Source: an uncultured bacterium
Lineage (GTDB): Bacteria > Bacillota > Clostridia > Oscillospirales > Butyricicoccaceae
Assembly: GCA_905215125.1 (NCBI GenBank)
Contig: CAJMOV010000017.1
Span: 1 to 15,869 of the forward strand
DNA: 15,869 nt
Reading direction: 5' to 3'
The stretch's first letter is position 1, and the number at the start of each line of letters is the position of its first letter. The notes beneath the pieces are model-generated. The model saw only the letters and a list, made by a program, of their open reading frames with translations. It did not search any database and was not told the origin of the DNA. Made by a program: the position numbers and the translations under genes. This document shows positions 6,831 through 13,096 of the stretch, one piece after another.

Positions 6831-8270
6831 CTAGAACTTGAAGTAAATGAAATCCTGCGCGTCGTATCCCGGCCCATAAACGCCGAAAATAAGAGCCGCC
6901 ATCAAAATGCCCAGGCACAGCACCCAGCGCAGGGCGCGGCTGCCCTGCACCAGCCGGATAGGCACATCGACGCGCAGCGACCAGATATCATGCGCCAGCA
7001 CTGCCAGCAGCGCGGCCGCCGTCACCGTAAGCTCGCGCAGCCCGCCTGTCAGCGTCAGGCCGGCGCCGGCGCGGGGTATTATCATCCCCTCCAGCAGCGA
7101 CAGCGCCGACGTCAGCGAGCCCGCTTTAAAGAAAACCCACGCTGCTGTCGCCAGCACAAAAGTACAAAGGATTTGCCACAGGACGGTAATTTTGGCCTCC
7201 TCCCCCATATGCAGCGCACGGCGGACGGCGCGGCGCGCGGGCAAGGTGACGCCGCCAATGACCTGATAAGCGCCGTTGAGCAGACCCCAGACAACGAAAG
7301 TCAGCGCTGCACCGTGCCACAGCCCGCTGACGGCAAAAACAATGAGGACGTTGACGTATTTCCGCACCGTCCCCCTGCGGCCGCCGCCCAGGGGAATATA
7401 CAGGTAATCGCGGAACCAGGTCGACAGGGAAATGTGCCAGCGCCGCCAGAACTCCTGGATAGAACGGGAGAAATAGGGAGTGCGGAAGTTTTGTATCAGC
7501 TTGAAGCCCATGACCTCGGCACAGCCGCTGGCCATATCGGAATAGGCGGAAAAATCACAGTAAATCTGGATGGAAAAGGCCGCTGCGGCAAACCACAGCT
7601 GCCCGGTCGAGTAATTCTCCGGGCTTGCAAAGGCGGGAGTGAGCCACAACGAAAGCCGGTCAGCGACGACCAGCTTCTGGAAAGCCCCCCACAAAAAGCG
7701 GATGAGACCGGAGCGCATCCGGTCGTAGGAAAAGGCATGCGGCTCGTCAAACTGCGGAAGCAGCTGATCGCTGCGCCCGATGGGGCCCGACAGCAGGGAA
7801 GGGAAGAAGGAGACAAACAGCGCGTAGCGTATAAAGTCCCGCTGCGCCTCCCGCTTGCCGCGGTAGACGTCGATAACGTAGCCCATGGCCTGGAACAGGT
7901 AAAAGGAAATACCGAGGGGCAGGATCAGCTCAAACCCCGGCAGCACGGCGTCTACCCCCAGCAGGGCCAGCGCCCGATCCAGAAGTCCCGCGGCAAAGCC
8001 GAGGTACTTGAAAGCAAACAGCATCCCAAGGTTTGCCCCCAGCGCCAGCACCAGCGGCAGGCGGCTGCGACGTTTTGCGATAGCAAGGCCGGCCAGATAG
8101 GTCGACACAATGGCAAAGAGCAGAAAGACAAAATATTTGGGCCCTGCGTACAGGTAAAAGGCCCAGCTGCACAGAAGCAGCCAGGGGTTTTTAGCCCCGC
8201 GCGGCAGCAGGAAGTAAAGGGCCGCCACTGCGGGAAAGAACAGCAGATAGCTTGGCGTCAGAAAGCTCAT
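6831..8270 (-). CDS. MBOAT family O-acyltransferase (DltB/AlgI-like)
   Basis: This 479-residue polytopic membrane protein belongs to the MBOAT family, which hands acyl groups across the membrane for O-acylation of cell-envelope polymers. Diagnostic stretches are ILPLGISFYLFQAMGYVIDVYRG (116-138), FPSLLSGPIGR (156-166), IYCDFSAYSDMASG (236-249), FWRRWHISLSTWFRDYLYIP (274-293) and SGLWHGAALTFVVWGLLNG (315-333). His319 in WHG is the expected catalytic residue, and His279 is the second conserved histidine. The N-terminus, MSFLTPSYLLFFP, is typical of the family. GGAG at 8283-8280 supports the ATG at 8270, which lies 20 nt after the ArsC/Spx-like stop. The SGNH partner follows after 9 nt. The usual donor is acetyl-CoA or a thioester carrier. 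No acyl carrier protein or ligase (DltA/DltC) is present, so this is not a complete dlt operon. Confidence 0.92.
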   Translation of the reverse strand: MSFLTPSYLLFFPAVAALYFLLPRGAKNPWLLLCSWAFYLYAGPKYFVFLLFAIVSTYLAGLAIAKRRSRLPLVLALGANLGMLFAFKYLGFAAGLLDRALALLGVDAVLPGFELILPLGISFYLFQAMGYVIDVYRGKREAQRDFIRYALFVSFFPSLLSGPIGRSDQLLPQFDEPHAFSYDRMRSGLIRFLWGAFQKLVVADRLSLWLTPAFASPENYSTGQLWFAAAAFSIQIYCDFSAYSDMASGCAEVMGFKLIQNFRTPYFSRSIQEFWRRWHISLSTWFRDYLYIPLGGGRRGTVRKYVNVLIVFAVSGLWHGAALTFVVWGLLNGAYQVIGGVTLPARRAVRRALHMGEEAKITVLWQILCTFVLATAAWVFFKAGSLTSALSLLEGMIIPRAGAGLTLTGGLRELTVTAAALLAVLAHDIWSLRVDVPIRLVQGSRALRWVLCLGILMAALIFGVYGPGYDAQDFIYFKF

Positions 8271-8290
8271 CCGGCGTCACTCCAAACGGT

Positions 8291-8626
8291 TTATTCCCAG
8301 GTTTTCCACACGTCGGGACAGAAACCGACGGTCGCCTGCTTCCCATTGCGCACAATGGGGGTGCGCAGCAATGCGGGATCATCCAAAAGCCTTTGCACCT
8401 TGTCCTCGTCATGGGCGAGGTAACGCAGCACCTCGGCTCCCTTGGCCCTGGGCGCAATCAGCGCGTCGACCCCGCCCACGGCGCGCAGGACGCTTTGCAG
8501 CTCTCCCACGCTCAAGCCATAACGCGCAAGGTCGACGCTTTGGAACCGGATGCCCCGTTCCTTAAACCACCGTTCGGCCTTTTTGGTGTCAAAGCATTTA
8601 TTCCTGCCGTAGATCTGGATGTTCAT
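8291..8626 (-). CDS. ArsC/Spx-like thioredoxin-fold protein
   Basis: The 111-residue product has the ArsC/Spx/YffB family layout: beta-strand MNIQIYGRNK, then Cys11 in C-F-D-T-K-K-A, a WFKERGIRFQSVDL unit (20-33), and the C-terminal TPIVRNGKQATVGFCPDVW (89-107). Spx regulators carry CxxC and classical arsenate reductases a lone Cys near residue 12. Here the motif is CxxT, so Spx-type disulfide switching at this site is unlikely. A second Cys (103) lies in the GFCPDVW segment. The usual Arg-Pro-Ile of ArsC is Thr-Pro-Ile here. It may be a thiol reductase or an orphan regulator. GGAGGAAAC (8640-8632) sets the ATG at 8626; an upstream extension to 8680 has no ribosome site. The start overlaps the EamA gene by 29 nt, implying coupled translation. 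Confidence 0.8.
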   Translation of the reverse strand: MNIQIYGRNKCFDTKKAERWFKERGIRFQSVDLARYGLSVGELQSVLRAVGGVDALIAPRAKGAEVLRYLAHDEDKVQRLLDDPALLRTPIVRNGKQATVGFCPDVWKTWE

Positions 8627-9518
8627 TCTGCGTTTCCTCCTCCAGCCGCCGCCTGCGGCCCAGCGGCAGCTCCATAACAATCGTACCGCCCAGCAGCAGC
8701 GCCGCGCCGATATAGCCGCGCACCGTCAGCGTCTCGCCGGCGATAAAGAAAGCGGCCGCACCGGCAAAAACCGGCTCAAGCGCAAAGATGACGCCGACGT
8801 GGGTCGATGTCGTGTACTGCTGCGCGATAGTCTGGGCAATAAAGGCGACGCCTGTGCACACTACGGCAAGGAAAAGCACCGCCCCCCACATCTTACCCCC
8901 CTGGGGCAGCGTGGGCTGCTCAAAAATAAAAGCAAACAGCAGACTGACCACACCCGCAACGCCCAGATGCAGGACACCCAGCTGGAAGGCGTCTACGCGG
9001 GGCCGCTTGACGGCCCGCTCGGCAAAGATGAGATCAAATGCGTAAAAGGCAGCGCACAGAAAGCACAGAACATCCCCCAGTCGTGGCCGCAGGGAATCCC
9101 CCAGTGTCATCAGCGCGACGCCGCCCAGGCAAAGCGCCAAAACAAGCAAAAGCCGCCTGTTGGGCCTGATGCGGAAGATAAGGAAATTTGCGAGAGGTGT
9201 CAACACAACGGCTAGGGCACACAAAAAAGCGGCGTTGGACATGCTGGTGTACAAAAGTCCCATGGTCGAACAGCAGTAGACGACGGCGAGTAGCGTACCC
9301 AAAAACAGAGCGCTGCGTCGCGTCTCCCGAGTGACGCCGCGCATCTTCTTCCAACACAAAGCCGCAGCGCCGATAGACGCGATGAGAAAACGCATGGCGT
9401 TTAAGGTGAGCGGCCCCATAATCGTCAGGCAATAATCGGACATCAGGTAAGAAGCGCTCCAAGACAGCGTGACGAAAAACAGGGTCATATCGGCTTTGAG
9501 CTGGACAGGCATTTTCAT
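8598..9518 (-). CDS. EamA-domain (DMT superfamily) transporter
   Basis: The 306-residue protein has about ten membrane segments in two EamA repeats. The first opens with ADMTLFFVTLSWSASYLMSD and includes LTLNAMRFLIASIGAA. The second opens with LGDVLCFLCAAFYAFDLIFA and ends with FALEPVFAGAAAFFIAGETL, a typical last-helix signature. Such carriers export or import small metabolites; the substrate is unknown. The ATG at 9518 (MKMPVQ) has GGAGG (9529-9525) six nt upstream. The frame stays open up to 9725, but that part encodes low-complexity residues overlapping hairpins and is rejected as coding. The mRNA must pass through the hairpin and U-run at 9531-9561, which directly abuts the ribosome site, so read-through or translation control is likely. 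Confidence 0.87.
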   Translation of the reverse strand: MKMPVQLKADMTLFFVTLSWSASYLMSDYCLTIMGPLTLNAMRFLIASIGAAALCWKKMRGVTRETRRSALFLGTLLAVVYCCSTMGLLYTSMSNAAFLCALAVVLTPLANFLIFRIRPNRRLLLVLALCLGGVALMTLGDSLRPRLGDVLCFLCAAFYAFDLIFAERAVKRPRVDAFQLGVLHLGVAGVVSLLFAFIFEQPTLPQGGKMWGAVLFLAVVCTGVAFIAQTIAQQYTTSTHVGVIFALEPVFAGAAAFFIAGETLTVRGYIGAALLLGGTIVMELPLGRRRRLEEETQNEHPDLRQE

Positions 9519-9530
9519 TGCTTTCCTCCA

Positions 9531-9561
9531 ATAAAAGGCCACGGCGGGGCACGCCGTGGCC
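9531..9561 (-). terminator. Attenuator-like hairpin in the EamA leader
   Basis: GGCCACGGCG (9537-9546) pairs perfectly with CGCCGTGGCC (9552-9561) around a 5-base loop. On the minus strand it is followed by TTTTAT, forming an intrinsic terminator. The EamA GGAGG begins two bases after this tract, leaving no room for a promoter downstream, so EamA transcripts must cross this hairpin. Confidence 0.7.
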
Positions 9562-9725
9562 TGCGTTGCACAAACGGGCTTGTAAGCAAGGGCGCCAGAA
9601 GCATCATCTTCGCAAATTTTCAAGCGGGGCGCCAGACCTGTCCGGCCGGCGGCCCCCACTTTTGTCAAGCAACCCGACAAACGGGCAAGGCCCGCCAAGC
9701 GGCAGCCCTGCCCGCGTCGGGGCAA
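9562..9725 (-). promoter_or_regulatory. Structured leader between pduL and the EamA gene
   Basis: This stretch of about 164 nt has no supported gene and is dense in predicted hairpins. A long stem-loop (9673-9721) pairs CCCGAC with GTCGGG and CGGGCAAGG with CCCTGCCCG, with one G-U pair in the minus-strand RNA and a small inner CCGC/GCGG stem. A smaller stem lies at 9633-9646 (CCGGA/TCTGG on the minus strand). GAAG/CTTC lies at 9599-9612 and a TTGC...GCAA stem-loop at 9566-9589. Two short direct repeats occur: ACAAACGGGC at 9570-9579 and 9677-9686, and GGCGCCAGA at 9591-9599 and 9628-9636. No known riboswitch consensus or T-box was recognised. Confidence 0.45.
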
Positions 9726-10295
9726 TTACAAAATGATTTCGCCGTAAACCTCTCCGGCGATGCCGGCGGCGTTGGCTTCGTCGGTGTCGATGTGCATGGC
9801 GGTATTGAACTTGTCGGAAATGCGGACGAATACGTCGCCGAACGTCAGCGAGCGCTGCTCGGCCTCGACCTTGACGGAGACGACCTGCTTTTCCTTCAGG
9901 CCCCATTTTTCCGCATCGGCGGCGCTGACATGGATGTGGCGCTTGGCGGCGATGACCCCTTCGCTGATTTCCACCTCGCCGCAGGGGCCGACCAGCTTGC
10001 AGCCGCCGCTGCCCTTGATATCGCCGCTCTCGCGTACCGGCGCCGCAACGCCGATGGAACGCGCGTCGGTCAGCGAAAGCTCAAGCTGCGTGTCCTTGCG
10101 CTCGGGCCCCAGAACGCTGACGCCGGGGAAAACGCCCTTGCTGCCCTCGACGCGCACCTTTTCATTGCAGGCATACTGCCCGGGCTGGGACAGCTCTTTT
10201 TTTACAGTCAGCTTATATCCTTTTCCGAACAGGGTCTCGACGTGTTCGGGGGTCAGGTGAATATGTCGGGCAGAAACTTCAATCAAAACTTTCAT
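9726..10295 (-). CDS. pduL: Phosphate propanoyltransferase / PduL-type phosphotransacylase
   Basis: PduL interconverts acyl-CoA plus phosphate with acyl phosphate plus CoA (propionyl or acetyl). The 189 residues show both zinc-binding halves of the family: VSARHIHLTPEH (His11, His13, His18), KRHIHVSAADAEKWGL (His120, His122) and TAMHIDTDEANAA (His168). The core elements PGQYACNEKVRV and VLGPERKDTQLELSLTDAR (61-79) are also typical. GGAGG (10308-10304) sets the ATG at 10295; the ATG at 10310 overlaps this site and is rejected. The protein begins directly with the catalytic domain, so there is no N-terminal encapsulation peptide, and no microcompartment shell gene is near. It may therefore be a cytosolic phosphotransacetylase for acetate formation. 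An acetate or propionate kinase partner is not in the window. It is divergent from alanine racemase. Confidence 0.92.
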   Translation of the reverse strand: MKVLIEVSARHIHLTPEHVETLFGKGYKLTVKKELSQPGQYACNEKVRVEGSKGVFPGVSVLGPERKDTQLELSLTDARSIGVAAPVRESGDIKGSGGCKLVGPCGEVEISEGVIAAKRHIHVSAADAEKWGLKEKQVVSVKVEAEQRSLTFGDVFVRISDKFNTAMHIDTDEANAAGIAGEVYGEIIL

Positions 10296-10317
10296 TGGTA
10301 TCGCCTCCACAAATTTT

Positions 10318-10336
10318 CTATATGATATGAATATAG
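10318..10336. repeat. Inverted repeat in the pduL promoter region
   Basis: CTATAT (10318-10323) and ATATAG (10331-10336) form a 6-7-6 inverted repeat in an AT-rich patch, overlapping the downstream edge of the predicted pduL -10 box. It could be an operator; it could also just be AT-rich promoter DNA. Confidence 0.35.
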
Positions 10337-10363
10337 AGTATCACAACCGCGGCTTACTTTCAA
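10335..10363 (-). promoter_or_regulatory. Candidate pduL promoter
   Basis: On the minus strand, TTGAAA (10363-10358) is a good -35. Exactly 17 bp further, TACTCT (10340-10335) is preceded by TG-A and forms a weak extended -10. Transcription would start near 10328, about 33 nt before the ATG at 10295. Confidence 0.45.
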
Positions 10364-10424
10364 GTGGAAGCTGCCGTATCGGACGTATTTGCCGCCGTTT
10401 GGGACAGTTTTTTTGTCTTTCCTC

Positions 10425-10453
10425 TTTTCAATACGCCCCCGGTACGGTACAAT
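10425..10453 (+). promoter_or_regulatory. Probable alanine racemase promoter
   Basis: TTTTCA (10425-10430, four of six matches) and TACAAT (10448-10453, five of six) are separated by 17 bp. A start near 10460 would leave a leader of about 38 nt before the GTG at 10498. Confidence 0.55.
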
Positions 10454-10497
10454 AGAAGAAGCGCTTCCGCCGCGCAAAACCAGGGAGGTATACCACC

Positions 10498-11619
10498 GTG
10501 CATCTTCTTCGAGCAACGCAGGCCGTCGTCGACCTTGACGCCCTGCACAACAACGTACGCATTGTCCGCGCCGCCGCGGGGGATAAAACCGACGTCATGG
10601 CTGTCATCAAGGCCGACGCCTACGGCCACGGCGCCGTCGCCATGATGGGGTATCTGCGGGAAATGGGCGTCGGGCGCTTTGCCGTCGCCTCTCTCAACGA
10701 GGCATGCGAGCTGCTCCGCGCCTGGCCGGACGGCAATGTGCTCATCCTCGGCCACACGCCCGACGTGCTGCTGCCCGACGCGGCGGAGCTGGGCGCGGCG
10801 CTGACGATTTTTTCCCTGCGCCAGGCCCGAATTCTGTCGGAAACGGGCAGGGACGTGCGAATCCACATCAAGCTGGATACCGGCATGCATCGTCTCGGCT
10901 TCATGCCCGACGAGCAGTCCCTTGCAGAGGTCGTGCAGATATATTCCCTTCCCCACATCCATGTCGAGGGTATTTATTCCCACCTTGCCCTGCGCGACAG
11001 ACAGAGCGACCTGGAGCAGCTCGCCCGCTTCACCGCCTTTACCCGCGGTATGGAGCAGCACGGCCTGCCCCTCCCCCTGCGGCACCTTTGCGATGGGCTG
11101 GGCACCTGCCGCTACCCGGAAATGCGGCTGGACATGGTGCGCCCCGGCGGCGCACTGTACGGCTACGGCGAATTCCCCGGGCTTACGCCCGTCCTGACCC
11201 TTCATTCCACCGTCGCCTCGCTGCGCCGCGTCCCTGCCGGAGAGGGGCTGGGCTATGATCTGCTCGACCCCGCGCCGCGTGAGCGTCTCATCGCCACACT
11301 GCCCTTTGGCTACTGCGACGGGCCGCCGCGCGCTTTAAGCCGCGGGGTCGGATACGTCGTCATCCGTGGGCAAAAGGCCCCTTATGCCGGTCTTTTGTGC
11401 ATGGACATGTGCATGGCGGATGTCACGGACATTGAAGGAGTGCGGGAAGGGGACGACGTCGTTGTGCTGGGCGCCCCGTCCCCTGCGCTTAGCTTTGCCG
11501 ACGCCGCCGCGCTGCTGCAAATGAACCGCAACGAAATCTTCGGCAAAATCTCCCGCCGCGTCCCCCGCGTCTACACCCGGGACGGGGCAACGGTCTGCGC
11601 AAACGATTACTCTTTGTAA
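10498..11619 (+). CDS. alr: Alanine racemase
   Basis: Alanine racemase is a PLP enzyme interconverting L- and D-alanine for peptidoglycan. The 373-residue product has AVIKADAYGHGA, with Lys38 as the PLP Schiff-base residue and Tyr42 in the conserved YGHG. It continues with HIKLDTGMHRLGF (122-134), MVRPGGALYGYG (213-224) and GEGLGYDLL, whose Tyr253 is the expected second catalytic base. LPFGYCDG and the C-terminal MDMCMADVTD complete the fold. The start is GTG at 10498, behind GGGAGG (10483-10488). No better ATG fits, and the frame begins directly with the first barrel strand (AVVDLDALHNNV). The MATE gene follows after 40 nt, so the two probably share a transcript. Length is normal for the family. 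Confidence 0.95.
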   Translation: MHLLRATQAVVDLDALHNNVRIVRAAAGDKTDVMAVIKADAYGHGAVAMMGYLREMGVGRFAVASLNEACELLRAWPDGNVLILGHTPDVLLPDAAELGAALTIFSLRQARILSETGRDVRIHIKLDTGMHRLGFMPDEQSLAEVVQIYSLPHIHVEGIYSHLALRDRQSDLEQLARFTAFTRGMEQHGLPLPLRHLCDGLGTCRYPEMRLDMVRPGGALYGYGEFPGLTPVLTLHSTVASLRRVPAGEGLGYDLLDPAPRERLIATLPFGYCDGPPRALSRGVGYVVIRGQKAPYAGLLCMDMCMADVTDIEGVREGDDVVVLGAPSPALSFADAAALLQMNRNEIFGKISRRVPRVYTRDGATVCANDYSL

Positions 11620-11659
11620 GCTCTTTGCCCCAGGAAACCGAAAATAAAGGAGAAATGAT

Positions 11660-13039
11660 ATGGCGAAGAACCGCGCGACAGCGACCGATATGACGGCGGG
11701 CAGCCCGGCCCGCCACATCCTGGCTTTCGCCCTGCCTCTGCTTTTAGGCAACATGCTTCAGCAGCTTTACAACATGGTGGACAGCGTCGTCGTCGGCCGC
11801 TACGTCAGCGATGCGGCGCTGGCCGCCGTCGGCACCGGCTTTCCTGTCATTTTTCTTCTGACCAGCCTGCTCAACGGCTTCAGCATGGGGGCGACGGTCA
11901 TCATCGCCCAATATTACGGCTACGGCGATATGGATACCGTCAAGCGCGCTATCGGCACCATCTATACCTTTCTGATGGCGGCCGCCGTTCCGCTGACCGT
12001 GCTGGGCATTCTCCTCGCCGGCCCCCTGCTTCAGCTTCTTCAGGTGCCGGCCGACGCCTTCCCTCTGGCGCGCGTTTATGTCATGATCATTTTCGGCGGT
12101 GTCACCGGCACGCTGGGATACAACCTCAACGCCGGTATTCTTCAGGGCCTGGGCAACAGCCGTACGCCGCTGCTTTTCCTGTCCATTTCCTGTGTTATCA
12201 ACATCGTGCTTGACCTGCTCTTTGTCCTCGTGTTCCACATGGGCGTTGCCGGCGTGGCGCTGGCCACCATCATCGCCCAGATCTGCTCGTGGCTGTTCGG
12301 CATCTTCTACATCAACCGCGCCCACCCCGAGCTGCACATCAGCCCCTTCAGCCGGATGTTTGACAAGCAGCTTTTCCTGCGTGTTGTGCGGCTGGGCGCC
12401 CCTATCGGCCTGCAGCAGGCGCTTTTTTCCATCGGCACCCTTGCCATGCAAAGGCTGGTCAACAGCTACGGCACCGACTTTGTCGCAGGCTATAATGGCG
12501 CCAACAAGCTGGACACCTTTGCTTTCATGCCCATTCAGAGCTTTTCGACGGCGGCCACCACCTTTGTCGGCCAGAATATCGGGGCCGGGCAGATTCGCCG
12601 CGTGCGCGAGGGGACGCGGGCAACCATGCTTCTGTCCTGCGCCTTCAGCCTGGCGGCAACGGCTCTGCTCATCCCCCTGGGCCCCGCCTTTATGCGCCTG
12701 TTTTCCGACAGCCCCGGTGTCATTGACGCCGGCATGGCCTATTTGTACCGCATTATGCCCTTTTACTGGATGCTGGCCATCATGTTCACCTTCAACAGCG
12801 TCATGCGCGGCGCGGGGGAAATGACGGTGCCCATGATAAGCTCGCTTCTGTCGCTGTGGCTGGCCCGTGTTCCGGCCGCCTACCTGCTGGCCGGCTCCTT
12901 TGGGCGCGACAGCATGTTCTTTTGCTATGCCGCCGGCTGGCTGCCCGGCATCCTGATCGCCGGCGGGTATTATCTTTCCGGCCGCTGGAAGCGCAAGGCG
13001 GTCGTACCCCGTCAAACGCTGGACGCGCCTGCGCCATAG
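11660..13039 (+). CDS. MATE family efflux transporter
   Basis: This 459-residue protein has 12 probable membrane segments in two MatE repeats. Typical features are PLLLGNMLQQLYNMVDSVVV (25-44), DAALAAVGTGFPVIFLLTSL, and, at the start of the second half, RLGAPIGLQQALFSIGTLAM followed by DTFAFMPIQSFSTAATTFVG. MATE proteins export cationic drugs, metabolites or lipid-linked compounds using Na+ or H+. The substrate here is unknown. AGGAG (11648-11652) sets the ATG at 11660; a nearer ATG at 11655 is in another frame. It is probably co-transcribed with alr, although a wall-related role is only suggested by this neighbour. A bidirectional terminator follows 12 nt after the stop. Confidence 0.93.
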   Translation: MAKNRATATDMTAGSPARHILAFALPLLLGNMLQQLYNMVDSVVVGRYVSDAALAAVGTGFPVIFLLTSLLNGFSMGATVIIAQYYGYGDMDTVKRAIGTIYTFLMAAAVPLTVLGILLAGPLLQLLQVPADAFPLARVYVMIIFGGVTGTLGYNLNAGILQGLGNSRTPLLFLSISCVINIVLDLLFVLVFHMGVAGVALATIIAQICSWLFGIFYINRAHPELHISPFSRMFDKQLFLRVVRLGAPIGLQQALFSIGTLAMQRLVNSYGTDFVAGYNGANKLDTFAFMPIQSFSTAATTFVGQNIGAGQIRRVREGTRATMLLSCAFSLAATALLIPLGPAFMRLFSDSPGVIDAGMAYLYRIMPFYWMLAIMFTFNSVMRGAGEMTVPMISSLLSLWLARVPAAYLLAGSFGRDSMFFCYAAGWLPGILIAGGYYLSGRWKRKAVVPRQTLDAPAP

Positions 13040-13051
13040 CCCCTTCCCGCT

Positions 13052-13088
13052 AAAAAGCCCCGCCCGCTTGATCCGGGCAGGGCTTTTT
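13052..13088 (+). terminator. Bidirectional Rho-independent terminator
   Basis: AAAAAGCCCCGCCCG (13052-13066) pairs with CGGGCAGGGCTTTTT (13074-13088) with a single C/A mismatch and a 7-base loop. A-runs and T-runs on both flanks let it end the MATE gene and the convergent ppk gene, whose stop is at 13097. Confidence 0.92.
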
Positions 13089-13096
13089 CATTGCGA

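Noticed and set aside
6474..8423. A 649-codon open frame on the plus strand opposite the MBOAT and SGNH genes
   Set aside because: Its product is Gln/Arg/His-rich with no recognisable domain, and the opposite strand encodes a clear MBOAT. It is an artefact of GC-rich codon use.
6831..8626. dlt (D-alanylation) operon suggested by MBOAT near alanine racemase
   Set aside because: No dltA or dltC is present and alr is in a separate divergent unit; the pair is better described generically as MBOAT-SGNH.
9640..9668. TTGACA on the minus strand as a -35 box for an EamA promoter
   Set aside because: The position 17 bp downstream reads CCGGAC with no TATAAT-like box in the permitted range.
9519..9725. 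N-terminal extension of the EamA protein
   Set aside because: The 69 extra codons run through hairpins, give unlikely sequence for a DMT protein, and the GGAGG at 9529-9525 points to the ATG at 9518.
9562..9725. T-box, TPP, FMN, cobalamin, guanidine, ydaO or SRP RNA
   Set aside because: None of their conserved core sequences was found by eye. A covariance search would be decisive.
10404..10419. GACAG-T-run-GTC as a small terminator upstream of alr
   Set aside because: The stem is only four base pairs with the T-run in the loop, and it lies upstream of the alr promoter boxes.
11744..13015. A 423-codon minus-strand frame opposite the MATE gene
   Set aside because: His/Gln/Gly-rich antisense shadow of a well-supported MATE transporter.
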